From CAZBAF01 sp964490245 (GTDB lineage: Bacteria > Patescibacteriota > Saccharimonadia > Saccharimonadales > JACDBH01): a DNA stretch of 64,000 bases. Both the position numbers and the translations under genes were made by a program. The notes under the pieces were generated by a model. That model was not told the DNA's origin, made no database searches, and worked only from the letters and a program-made list of their open reading frames with translations. The stretch lies in contig CAZBAF010000003.1 of assembly GCA_964490245.1 (NCBI GenBank), positions 69,377 to 133,376 of the forward strand. Reading direction: 5' to 3'. This document shows, in pieces, positions 56,292-63,948 of the stretch (its first letter is position 1; each line of letters opens with the position of its first letter).

Positions 56292-57386
56292 ATGAATGTA
56301 AAAAATACACTTCTCACTAATATACAGGTAAGCATGGACGGCAGCCGTTCAGCGGTGCTGCACACGCGCCGCGGTCCGGTTGCGACCCCTACTTTTATGC
56401 CCGATGGCACGCGCGGCGTGGTCAAAAGCCTTACTCCGGAGCAGGTGGCGGCTACAGGGGTGCAAGTGGTGTTGGCAAACACCTACCATTTGCATTTGCA
56501 GCCGGGTGAAAAGGTGGTTAAAGGGTTGGGCGGGCTGCATGGGTTCGGCAAGTGGCAGGGACCTATTCTGACAGATTCCGGCGGGTTCCAGGTCTTCTCG
56601 CTTAGTAAATTACGTAAAATCACCGAGGAGGGGGTGGAGTTCAAGCATCCGGTAACGGGTGAGATGCGCTTTATCAGCCCGGAGAAATCCATTCAGATCC
56701 AGCTGGAACTGGGCGCCGATATGATTGTGGCGTTTGACCACCTGACAGGACTGGACGAGACAGAGCGCGGCACAACGCTCGAGGCGTTTGAACGGACGCA
56801 CCGTTGGCTGGAGCGCTGCATCCACGAATTCAAGCGGCTTACAAAGGATATGCCGGACGAACAAAAACCGATATTATTTGGTGTTGTGCAGGGCGGACTG
56901 GATAAAGACCTGCGGCGTAAAAGTCTGGAAATTGTTCAGTCAAGCGATGTTGGCGGTATAGCCATCGGCGGCTTATCTGTTGGCGAAACCAAGCAGGAAA
57001 TGTATGAAGTTCTGGAGTTTCTGGCGCCATTGTATGACGACTCGGGCCGGCCGAGGTTCCTGTTGGGCGTGGGTGATCCGCCGGATATTCGGTTTGCCAT
57101 AGAGCACGGCATAGACATGCTGGACTGCGTGTTGCCAACACGAAATGCCCGTCACGCTACCATCTGGGTAGAAGGCGATAAAAAGATCCATTTGACCAAC
57201 AGTAAATATATAGAAGATCCAGAACCTATAGATCCGGTGTGTGATTGCTATACTTGTGCCAGCGGATACTCAAAGGGTTTTTTGCGGCACCAGTTTAAGG
57301 TGAACGAGCCGCTTGCCGGCAGCCTATGCAGTATTCATAACCTGCGCTACCTGACTCGTATTTGCGAAGAGTATCGAAGCAGATAA
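56292..57386 (+). CDS. tgt: tRNA-guanine transglycosylase
   Basis: Tgt exchanges guanine 34 of GUN-anticodon tRNAs for preQ1 in queuosine synthesis. The TIM barrel shows TPTFMPDGTRGVVKSLTPEQ, TDSGGFQVFSLSK with the first catalytic aspartate, VAFDHLTGLDET, VQGGLDKDLR and GVGDPPDIRFAIEHGIDMLD with the second. The zinc site is CDCYTC...CSIHN near the C-terminus. Length of 364 is normal. tRNA-Asp(GUC) in this window is a substrate type. Other queuosine genes are not seen, so the base may be salvaged. Confidence 0.97.
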   Translation: MNVKNTLLTNIQVSMDGSRSAVLHTRRGPVATPTFMPDGTRGVVKSLTPEQVAATGVQVVLANTYHLHLQPGEKVVKGLGGLHGFGKWQGPILTDSGGFQVFSLSKLRKITEEGVEFKHPVTGEMRFISPEKSIQIQLELGADMIVAFDHLTGLDETERGTTLEAFERTHRWLERCIHEFKRLTKDMPDEQKPILFGVVQGGLDKDLRRKSLEIVQSSDVGGIAIGGLSVGETKQEMYEVLEFLAPLYDDSGRPRFLLGVGDPPDIRFAIEHGIDMLDCVLPTRNARHATIWVEGDKKIHLTNSKYIEDPEPIDPVCDCYTCASGYSKGFLRHQFKVNEPLAGSLCSIHNLRYLTRICEEYRSR

Positions 57387-57399
57387 GGTTATTTGCTGC

Positions 57400-57440
57400 C
57401 ATACAAAAAGCACCTCGTAAGGTGAGGTGCTTTTTGTATG
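57400..57440. terminator. Bidirectional terminator of tgt and tRNA-Val
   Basis: Perfect 17-bp stem starting CATACAAAAAGCACCTC with loop GTAAGGT, A-run and T-run on opposite sides. Confidence 0.93.
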
Positions 57441-57515
57441 GTGGGCGGTATAGGATTCGAACCTATCACCTCATCCACGTCAAGGATGCGCTCTAGCCAA
57501 ATGAGCTAACCGCCC
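57439..57515 (-). tRNA. tRNA-Val (anticodon GAC)
   Basis: Minus strand: acceptor GGGCGGT / ACCGCCC, anticodon loop TTGACGT between CATCC and GGATG, T-arm ATAGGTTCGAATCCTAT, encoded CCA. Confidence 0.95.
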
Positions 57516-57683
57516 GAATTAACAGAGTAGATGATACTTGAAAAACCGGAATTTAGCAAGTGACAACAGGGGTAGTCTAAAAAAGCGAACAAGGTGTCGC
57601 AATTTTACCTTTAGGTGAACATAAGTCGCAATTATAAAAGAGACAAAGATATATCATAGAACATATCAAAAGCGATAAAAACG

Positions 57684-57701
57684 TTGTCCACATTATCCAC
57701 A
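57684..57701 (+). other. Two abutting DnaA-box-like 9-mers in AT-rich DNA
   Basis: TTGTCCACA followed without gap by TTATCCACA, the consensus DnaA box. The 150 bases before it (57530-57680) are AT-rich and contain the repeat GTCGCAATTTTA / GTCGCAATTATA. No gene is supported in 57516-57806; a hydrophobic minus-strand frame there (57577-57789) lacks coding signs. Confidence 0.5.
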
Positions 57702-57818
57702 GGGCAGTGGCTAAAAACAGCAAAAAAGTCCGACTAAGTACTAGCATTATGCTGCTAGTACGTGTATAGTGGCATGCAGGTGGGGGCAATATCGGCTCCT
57801 ATGTGATACAATACATAG

Positions 57819-58103
57819 CGAGCAACGAGGTGAACTCACCAATCACTGAGCTCCGTCGGCAAGGCCATACGTACGTCAACGTGAGGGCCACAAGTCCGCC
57901 AAATGGCGGGGAAGTCCGGTGGAACCGTCCTTTGTCTTTTAGTCATCTAGGTTTATATGGCCGCCACTGCGGTTGCACCTTATCGGCAGATGACTTAAGG
58001 ACGAAGGGCCCGAGACGCGCTAAACAGGTTTGAGTGTATTTGCGAGAGCATTCAAACCTACATTTCACTTATATATAAGAGAAATGTAGCGCGTCTCTTT
58101 TTA
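57819..58103 (+). ncRNA. Structured RNA or T-box-like leader upstream of thrS
   Basis: A TACAAT box at 57807-57812 precedes about 285 bases with strong structure. GGTG/CACC and GAGC/GCTC hairpins come first, then CCGCC AAAT GGCGG, then CGGT GGA ACCG. A long helix CGTCCTT..AGTCATCT (57926-57948) pairs with AGATGACT..AAGGACG (57988-58003). The 3' end is a terminator: GAGACGCGCTA / TAGCGCGTCTC then TTTTTATTTATT. UGGAACC at 57920-57926 resembles the T-box bulge, and UGGA matches the UCCA end of tRNA-Thr. No clear Thr specifier loop is seen. It is not recognisable as RNase P RNA, tmRNA or SRP RNA. A frame over this RNA (57803-58033) is rejected. Confidence 0.55.
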
Positions 58104-58244
58104 TTTATTATCTGCGCGCAGTGCCGGCCATAGGGCCAGGGCGCTCAGGGGTGCAGCCTCGGGTCATCCGGGTGCGGTCTGGATAGCGCAAATACCAATG
58201 ATACTCCCAGCCTAAGCTTGGGGATTCAGTTGAAAGGAGTAAAT

Positions 58245-60086
58245 ATGCAAGAAAAAGACAATTTATACGCACAAAGACATTCCCTGGCGCACATCATGGC
58301 CTCTGCTGTTAAGCGTATCTGGCCGCAGACGAAATTTGGGGTTGGCCCTGTAGTGGAGCATGGTTTTTATTATGATATTGATCTGGGGCCTGATGCCAAG
58401 CTGTCCGAGGAGGACTTTGACCGTATCGAGGCGGAGATGCGCAGCATTATAGAGGAGAATCAGGCTTTTGAACGCTTTACTACACCTGTTGACGAGGCGA
58501 TCGCGTGGGCTCGGGAGTCGGGCCAGCCTTATAAAGAGGAGCTGCTCAACGATCTTAAGCGCGCCGGTACAACGGTTGCAAAAGATCTGAGTCGCGACGA
58601 GCTGGGAACGATCAGCGAAGGCGAAAGCCAGGTTGATGAGGTGTCTTTTTATAGAAACGGCGATTTTACGGATCTGTGCCGCGGCCCGCATGTCGAGACT
58701 ACCGGCCAGACCGGTGCGTTCAAGCTGATGCGCGTGGCGGGGGCATATTGGCGCGGCAAAGAAGATAACGCCCAAATGCAGCGTCTGTACGGCGTTGCTT
58801 TTGCGACCGATAAAGAGCTGAGGCAGCATCTGAACATGCTTGAAGAGGCGAAAAAACGCGACCACCGCCGCATCGGGCAGGAGCTGGATTTGTTTGTCTT
58901 CTCTGATCTGGTCGGTTCCGGCCTGCCGCTGTTTACTGAGAGAGGAACGGTCCTTCGGGAAGAACTTGGTAAATTCACCCAGGAGCTGAGGCAAAGAACC
59001 GGATTCCGAAGAGTCTGGACGCCGGTGATCGCCAAAACCGACCTCTATAAAGCTAGTGGCCACTGGGACAAGTTTGGCGATGAGCTGTTCCTGGTCAAGA
59101 GCCAGGAAACTTCAGACGAGTTTGTACTTAGGCCGATGAACTGTCCGCATCATGTGCAACTGTATGCTTCGCAGCCGCGCAGTTACCGCGATCTGCCGGT
59201 AAAGTTTATGGAAAACGCCGGCGATTATCGCGACGAAAAAACCGGCGAGCTACATGGCTTAAGCCGGGTACGTTCTTTTACCCAGGACGATAGTCATGCT
59301 TTCGTGGCAGAGGATCAAATCAAGACAGTTGCAACCGAGCTTGTTGAGGCCTCGCGCGAGATGTATAGCGTATTCGGCATGGAGCTCAAGTTCCGGCTGA
59401 GTTTTCGGGATGAGGGTGAGGGCTACTTGGGTGATCCGGCGCTTTGGGATAAAGCGCAGGCTCAGATTGAGGAGCTGGCCAAAGAGAACGGACTTGAATA
59501 CCATATCGAAGAGGGAGAGGCGGCCTTCTATGGTCCTAAGATAGACTTTATGGCGACAGACGCTATTGGTCGCCAGTGGCAGGTGGCAACGGTGCAGCTG
59601 GACTTTGTGCAACCTGAACGGTTCGAGCTGGAGTACGCCACTGCCGACGGCGGTACGGCCCGGCCGGTCATGATCCATTGTGCGCTGTTGGGTTCGATTG
59701 AGCGGTTTCTGAGTGTGTATATAGAACACACGGCCGGCAGGTTTCCGGTCTGGGTGGCGCCCGAGCAAATCAGGCTCATCAGCGTTAACCAAGAAGGGAC
59801 AACCACTGCATTTGTGAACGATGTGGTCGAGAAGGCACAGAAGCTTGGCCTGCGCGTCTTCGTTGATAACAGCAATGAATCTGTTGGCAAAAAAATCCGT
59901 GCCGCCGAAGTCAATAAAGTGCCTTACAGCATTGTTGTAGGGCAAAAAGAAATCGAGTCAGGCAGCGTAACGCCGCGTATCCGCAGCGATATGCAGGTGC
60001 AGGAGCCCGCCGCTTTGCCTATTGATAACTTCCTGCAGTCTGTTGCCAACGAGGTAGCCAGCCGGGTTCGTCATTCCAGTCTATGA
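58245..60086 (+). CDS. thrS: Threonyl-tRNA synthetase lacking the TGS domain
   Basis: ThrRS charges tRNA-Thr. The protein starts directly at the N2 editing domain (RHSLAHIMASAVKRIW with the HxxxH motif, then DLCRGPHVETTGQTGAFKLM). The usual N-terminal TGS domain of about 60 residues is missing, giving 613 residues. The class II core has motif 2 in FRPMNCPHH-like form (LRPMNCPHHVQLYASQPRSY), DDSHAF and motif 3 GGTARPVMIHCALLGSIERF. The anticodon-binding domain is at the C-terminus (IRLISVNQEGTTTAFVNDVV). AAAGGAG precedes ATG 58245. The terminated RNA upstream suggests regulated readthrough. Confidence 0.97.
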   Translation: MQEKDNLYAQRHSLAHIMASAVKRIWPQTKFGVGPVVEHGFYYDIDLGPDAKLSEEDFDRIEAEMRSIIEENQAFERFTTPVDEAIAWARESGQPYKEELLNDLKRAGTTVAKDLSRDELGTISEGESQVDEVSFYRNGDFTDLCRGPHVETTGQTGAFKLMRVAGAYWRGKEDNAQMQRLYGVAFATDKELRQHLNMLEEAKKRDHRRIGQELDLFVFSDLVGSGLPLFTERGTVLREELGKFTQELRQRTGFRRVWTPVIAKTDLYKASGHWDKFGDELFLVKSQETSDEFVLRPMNCPHHVQLYASQPRSYRDLPVKFMENAGDYRDEKTGELHGLSRVRSFTQDDSHAFVAEDQIKTVATELVEASREMYSVFGMELKFRLSFRDEGEGYLGDPALWDKAQAQIEELAKENGLEYHIEEGEAAFYGPKIDFMATDAIGRQWQVATVQLDFVQPERFELEYATADGGTARPVMIHCALLGSIERFLSVYIEHTAGRFPVWVAPEQIRLISVNQEGTTTAFVNDVVEKAQKLGLRVFVDNSNESVGKKIRAAEVNKVPYSIVVGQKEIESGSVTPRIRSDMQVQEPAALPIDNFLQSVANEVASRVRHSSL

Positions 60087-60400
60087 TGCCGGACAGCACG
60101 TTTCGCAAACGGGTTGAGGCGTTGGTGCAGCAGATACCAAAGGGCAGGGTGATGACCTATGGGCAGCTTGCGGCACTGGCAGGCAATGCCCGGGCGGCGC
60201 GCATTGTCGGCGGGATTGCCCATTTTGGCGACCCCGACTTGCCCTGGCAGCGGGTGGTCAATAAGCAGGGCGGGCTGGCTGCTGGCTATCCCGGCGGTCG
60301 CCGTGCTCACAAGGCTCATTTAGAAGCAGAAGGCATCGAGGTACTGGGCGAAGAGGGCAATTATTACGTGGATATCGAAAACCTTATCTGGCGACCCTAG
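60083..60400 (+). CDS. Alkyltransferase-like (ATL) protein
   Basis: 105 residues related to the DNA-binding domain of O6-alkylguanine methyltransferase. FRKRVEALVQQIPKGRVMTY, YGQLAALAGNARAARIVGGI and GDPDLPWQRVVNKQGGLAAG show the helix-turn-helix and the active-site loop. The reactive Cys of PCHR is replaced by Trp (PWQR), which defines ATL proteins: they bind alkylated guanine and flag it for nucleotide-excision repair without repairing it. Its ATG overlaps the thrS stop, so translation is coupled. Confidence 0.92.
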   Translation: MMPDSTFRKRVEALVQQIPKGRVMTYGQLAALAGNARAARIVGGIAHFGDPDLPWQRVVNKQGGLAAGYPGGRRAHKAHLEAEGIEVLGEEGNYYVDIENLIWRP

Positions 60401-60427
60401 TCAGTAAAATGTAAAATTGGTAATTGA

Positions 60428-61318
60428 ATGAAAGTTGAAAATCGGAAAACGGAAATTCCGCCACTTGTGGTTATAGTCGGCCCAACGGGCAGCGGTAAGA
60501 GTGCGCTCGCCATGGATATCGCCCGTAAGTATAACGGCGAGATCATCTGTGCCGATTCGCGGACAGTATATAAAGGGATGGACATCGGTACTGCCAAACC
60601 TTCCGGTGATGATCAGACAGAAATCCCACATCATCTGCTGGATATGATAGAGCCTGACCAGACATTTACGGCGGCTGAGTTTAAGCGCCAGGCCCTGGCG
60701 GCAATAGATACTATCCATAGCAGAGGAAAATTACCTATTATGGTTGGCGGCACCGGCCTGTATGTAGACGGTGTTATTTTTGATTTTGCTTTCCTGCCTC
60801 CTGTACCGGCTGAGGAGCGCGAGCGTTTGGAGCAGATGAGCGTGAGTGAGCTGCAGGCAATGATTGATAGTCTGAATCTGGAGCTGCCAGAAAACAAAGA
60901 GAACCGGCGCCATCTGATCCGGCGTATCGAGACCAACGGGCAAATCCCGGTCAAAAAAGGTTTGCGCGACAGGACACTGGTCTTAGGTGTTGAGCTGGAA
61001 AAACAGGAGCTTATCCGCCGCCTGGAGGCACGTGTCCAAAAAATGCTTGATCAGGGCCTGGAGCAAGAGGTAGAGGGCTTGGCAAAAAAATACGGTTGGC
61101 AGGCGCCCGGAATGACAGGTCTGGGATACCGCGAGTGGCGGACGTATTTTGAAGGCGGCCTTACACGCAAAGAAGTTGTGCGGGCTATCATAAACGGCAG
61201 CTGGCAGTACGCCAGGCGCCAGCGCACCTGGTTTAGGCGCAATCAGCATATCCGCTGGGTAAAAAATAGCGCCGAAGTAGAAGTACTGGTCAAGTATTTT
61301 CTACAACGAAAGCAGTAA
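60428..61318 (+). CDS. miaA: tRNA dimethylallyltransferase
   Basis: MiaA adds a dimethylallyl group to A37 of tRNAs reading UNN codons. P-loop VIVGPTGSGKSALAMDIARK at about residue 17, then EIICADSRTVYKGMDIGTAK and IPHHLLDMIEPDQTFTAAEF, PIMVGGTGLYVDG and GMTGLGYREWRTYF. The swinging loop and the C-terminal helices (SWQYARRQRTWFRRNQHIRW) are present. Length of 296 is standard. It needs DMAPP, although no isoprenoid gene is in the window. Confidence 0.97.
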   Translation: MKVENRKTEIPPLVVIVGPTGSGKSALAMDIARKYNGEIICADSRTVYKGMDIGTAKPSGDDQTEIPHHLLDMIEPDQTFTAAEFKRQALAAIDTIHSRGKLPIMVGGTGLYVDGVIFDFAFLPPVPAEERERLEQMSVSELQAMIDSLNLELPENKENRRHLIRRIETNGQIPVKKGLRDRTLVLGVELEKQELIRRLEARVQKMLDQGLEQEVEGLAKKYGWQAPGMTGLGYREWRTYFEGGLTRKEVVRAIINGSWQYARRQRTWFRRNQHIRWVKNSAEVEVLVKYFLQRKQ

Positions 61319-61368
61319 ATAATACCCATTTTACCCCTATACTGAACAAATCGTGTTAAGCTAGGACT

Positions 61369-61983
61369 ATGGTTGAACAATTGTTTGGGAGTAAGACGAG
61401 GGTGAAGCTGCTGAGGCTTTTTTACAGCAACCCCAACCGATCATTTTACGTACGCGAAATTACCCGCAAAATCGACGAGCAGATTAACTCTGTGCGCCGC
61501 GAGCTGTCCAACTTGCTTAGTATCGGCATCATCTCATCCGACACCACTAATAACCGTCTGTACTACGAGGTAAACCAGGAATACGAATTTTATCAGCCGC
61601 TCAGTGCTATATTCGGCAGTGTCGATCTGGCTGCTACCGAGGAAGGGGAGGCGGTCAAGCTGCCGCTGGCACCTAAGCGGGTTGATCCTGAGGTGGCAGA
61701 GATCGCCTCACTTGGAAACGTTGAGTTGGCGCTCTATACCGGTCAGTTTACCCGCGACGAACTAAGCGGCATAGACATGCTTTTGGTGGGTGATGTGAAT
61801 CAGGTAAAAATGCAAAAGTTCATGAAAGATCTGGAAGAAAAGGAGAAAAAAGAAATCCGCTATGTTATCATGACGCCGACCGAATTTAACTATCGCCGCC
61901 AAGTAAAGGATCGTTTTATTTCGAATGTCATGGCGGCAAAAAAACAGGTTCTTATCGATAAAAAACATGTAACGGAGGAATAA
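61369..61983 (+). CDS. Winged-helix regulator with C-terminal nucleotidyltransferase-like domain
   Basis: 204 residues. The N-terminal 70 residues are a winged HTH (TRVKLLRLFYSNPNRSFYVR, EITRKIDEQINSVRRELSNL, SIGIISSDTTNNRLYYEV). The second half resembles a minimal nucleotidyltransferase fold (LALYTGQFTRDELSGIDMLL, VGDVNQVKMQKFMKDLEEKE, YVIMTPTEFNYRRQVKDRFI), although the GS...D metal motif is weak (only GID). Such pairs are frequent in CPR genomes; targets are unknown. It lies 3 bases before the MBL gene and both are probably co-transcribed. Confidence 0.75.
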   Translation: MVEQLFGSKTRVKLLRLFYSNPNRSFYVREITRKIDEQINSVRRELSNLLSIGIISSDTTNNRLYYEVNQEYEFYQPLSAIFGSVDLAATEEGEAVKLPLAPKRVDPEVAEIASLGNVELALYTGQFTRDELSGIDMLLVGDVNQVKMQKFMKDLEEKEKKEIRYVIMTPTEFNYRRQVKDRFISNVMAAKKQVLIDKKHVTEE

Positions 61984-61986
61984 ATC

Positions 61987-62610
61987 ATGGAATTGCAGTA
62001 TCATGGTGCAAACTGTATTAGTATTACGACAAAACAAGCCACATTAGTGATTGACGATAATCTAAGCGGCCTGGGTCTTAACTCGGTTACAAAAGCAGAT
62101 GACCTGGCTTTATTTACCCAGCTGCCCGAGCATACGCCAGCGGCTCGTCTGGTTTTTGCTGACCCCGGCGAGTACGAGGCGGCAGGTATTTCTGTATTTG
62201 GTATTGCGGCCCGCGGACATATGGACGAAGCCGGCCAGCAGTCTGCGACTATCTTTAAGATACAGCACGATGATATTCGTATTGTAGCCTTAGGGCATGT
62301 GCACCCGGATCTGAGTGATGACCACTTGGAGGAGATCGGTATGGTTGACATCCTGTTTATACCGGTGGGCGGCAACGGCTATACTTTGGATGGGGTAGGC
62401 GCGCTGTCGATTATTAAAAAAATCGAGCCGAAAGTAATAATTCCTACCCATTACGACGACCCTAAAGTTAATTATCCGGTGCCTCAGCAGCCGCTTAGTG
62501 AAGCTCTTAAAGGATTGGCTATGGAGCCAAAGGAAACACTGGGCAAGTTCAAGCCCAAGCCGGCCGATCTGACCGAAACCATGCAGCTCGTTGTTCTTGA
62601 GCGGCAATAG
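61987..62610 (+). CDS. MBL-fold protein, UlaG-like, with degenerate metal site
   Basis: 207 residues. It follows the metallo-beta-lactamase layout of small UlaG-like hydrolases: YHGANCISITTKQATLVID, VFADPGEYEAAGISVFGI, RIVALGHVHPDLSDDHLEEI, DILFIPVGGNGYTLDGVGAL and KVIIPTHYDDPKV. The first HxHxDH motif of active enzymes is absent, but Asp, Glu and the final His remain, so metal binding is uncertain. Substrate unknown. A terminator shared with rpmB follows. Confidence 0.85.
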   Translation: MELQYHGANCISITTKQATLVIDDNLSGLGLNSVTKADDLALFTQLPEHTPAARLVFADPGEYEAAGISVFGIAARGHMDEAGQQSATIFKIQHDDIRIVALGHVHPDLSDDHLEEIGMVDILFIPVGGNGYTLDGVGALSIIKKIEPKVIIPTHYDDPKVNYPVPQQPLSEALKGLAMEPKETLGKFKPKPADLTETMQLVVLERQ

Positions 62611-62628
62611 AACATAAAAAGCATACTA

Positions 62629-62658
62629 AAAACGGACGCCATAGGTTGCGTCCGTTTT
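62629..62658. terminator. Bidirectional terminator between the MBL gene and rpmB
   Basis: AAAACGGACGC / GCGTCCGTTTT with an 8-base loop between convergent genes. Confidence 0.93.
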
Positions 62659-62678
62659 AGTTGATACTGATGAATGGC

Positions 62679-62870
62679 TTAGGCCAATACGCCCTTTTTC
62701 TTGAGGGTACGAATTGCCTGGGCACTGAGTTTCATGGTGACTTTCTTGCCGTCAACCATAAAAGTTTTGGTCTGGAGGTTGGGTTTCCAGATTTTTTGGG
62801 TATGGCGCTGGCTGAAGCTCACATTGTGGCCGTATTGTTTGCCTTTGCCGGTTAGATCGCAGCGTTGCAT
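62679..62870 (-). CDS. rpmB: 50S ribosomal protein L28
   Basis: L28 is a small 23S-binding protein. The 63 residues begin MQRCDLTGKGKQYGHNVSFS and continue SQRHTQKIWKPNLQTKTFMV, then SAQAIRTLKKKGVLA. GAAGGAA lies before the ATG. It is transcribed alone and divergently from the M50 protease gene. Confidence 0.95.
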   Translation of the reverse strand: MQRCDLTGKGKQYGHNVSFSQRHTQKIWKPNLQTKTFMVDGKKVTMKLSAQAIRTLKKKGVLA

Positions 62871-62976
62871 AAAATGATTCCTTCTTTACTATCACCGCAC
62901 ATGCTTTAGGGCGGGTGTCGATTCAGGTTCTTATTGTATCTGTTTTTGCTTATTTGGTCAAGACTTCGATGCGGGC

Positions 62977-62985
62977 TGGTATACT
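62977..62985 (+). promoter_or_regulatory. Extended -10 promoter of the M50 protease gene, leaderless
   Basis: TGGTATACT with the hexamer at 62980-62985; ATG 62993 follows after 7 bases. Confidence 0.75.
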
Positions 62986-62992
62986 AGAGGGT

Positions 62993-63628
62993 ATGTTTGC
63001 GCAACTCGAAGGGACTCAACTGGCGTTTTTGCTCGTGTCTTTATTGATTGGTATGAGCTTTCATGAGGCTATGCACGCTTTTGCCGGGCACTGGCTGGGG
63101 GACGACACGGCCAAAGAGGAGGGCAGGCTGACGCTTAATCCGTTGGCACATATAGATATTTTTACAACAGTAATGATACCGTTTGTCATGATATTGGTTG
63201 GGCTACCGCCGATATTTGCCGCCCGGCCGGTGCCGTTTAACCCGCTGCGGGTAAAGTTTGAGGAATTCGGGGCGGCCTTAATTGGGATTGCCGGTCCGCT
63301 GACTAATCTGGCGCTGGCGGGTCTGGGTGGACTGGTGTTCCGCAGCAACCTGCTGACAACCAGCGGTCAGGTGGATTTTGTGGTCATCTTTGTATTGGTT
63401 AATGTGGCGCTGTTTGTCTTTAATATGATCCCGTTTCCGCCGCTGGACGGGTCGCGGCTGTTGTATGCTTTCGCACCCGAGCCGCTGCAGAATGTAATGC
63501 GCACCATCGAGAGCTTTGGTCTGGCCTCAATATTTATCTTTATCTTCCTGGTCTGGCAGTTTGTCGGGCCGGTCATATTAAGCATCAACCAGGATATTAC
63601 ATTTTTCCTGCTTGGTGTTGCGCGGTAG
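62993..63628 (+). CDS. M50 site-2-type membrane metalloprotease
   Basis: 211 residues with about five membrane helices. The zinc motif HExxH is in LIGMSFHEAMHAFAGHWLGD near residue 24, and the third ligand motif is FPPLDGSRLLYAF near 158. The LTLNPLAHIDIFTTVMIPF segment is typical of the short FtsK-less, PDZ-less rhomboid-like S2P group. It cleaves substrates within the membrane. ATG 62993 is chosen over 62915 because of the leaderless promoter and because homology starts there. Confidence 0.93.
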   Translation: MFAQLEGTQLAFLLVSLLIGMSFHEAMHAFAGHWLGDDTAKEEGRLTLNPLAHIDIFTTVMIPFVMILVGLPPIFAARPVPFNPLRVKFEEFGAALIGIAGPLTNLALAGLGGLVFRSNLLTTSGQVDFVVIFVLVNVALFVFNMIPFPPLDGSRLLYAFAPEPLQNVMRTIESFGLASIFIFIFLVWQFVGPVILSINQDITFFLLGVAR

Positions 63629-63661
63629 GCTTAGGCCACAGGGCTCCGATATGAGATAATA

Positions 63662-63860
63662 GGGGTGCTGGGATTAGCCGACTATATGATAATCTGAATG
63701 CCTATCATATGGGAGTCCAATATTTATATCGGCCGTGGTCGGTATGTGAGGGCACCCACCTGGACTTTTTATTCCAGGTTGTCATGTCGGCCCCAGCCTT
63801 AAGAATGTTAGGGTCAGGCCGGATAAATCCAGGTAAAGTCCGATTATAGCCAGTCTTTTT
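63662..63860 (+). ncRNA. Structured RNA with competing helices upstream of tRNA-Pro
   Basis: A TGAGATAAT box at 63652-63660 precedes it. GCTGGG..GCCGAC (63667-63682) pairs with GTCGGC-CCCAGC (63786-63797). Inside are ATATGATA / TATCATAT (63684-63691 with 63703-63710) and AGTCCA / TGGACT (63714-63719 with 63761-63766). ACCTGGACTTT (63758-63768) can instead pair with TCCAGGT at 63773 or with TCCAGGT-AAAGTCC at 63828-63841. CTTTTT follows at 63855. It is a candidate switch or small RNA of unknown family. No gene is seen in 63629-63948. Confidence 0.5.
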
Positions 63861-63930
63861 GTATCATAAACACGCCTTCTTGGATCACGGTTTCCTATAT
63901 TCGGCTCTGGTAATATCAGGGGTGAGAAGG

Positions 63931-63936
63931 TATAAT
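63931..63936 (+). promoter_or_regulatory. -10 box of tRNA-Pro
   Basis: TATAAT, 12 bases before the tRNA 5' end. Confidence 0.65.
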
Positions 63937-63948
63937 TCAGACTTATGT

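Noticed and set aside
57803..58033. 76-residue frame upstream of thrS
   Set aside because: It lies entirely within the strongly structured, terminated RNA and has no coding character.
57819..58103. RNase P RNA, tmRNA or SRP RNA
   Set aside because: GGAAGTCCGG resembles the RNase P P4 strand, but the 3' P4 partner and the GGTAAGAGC region are missing; tmRNA ends and the SRP tetraloop region are also absent.
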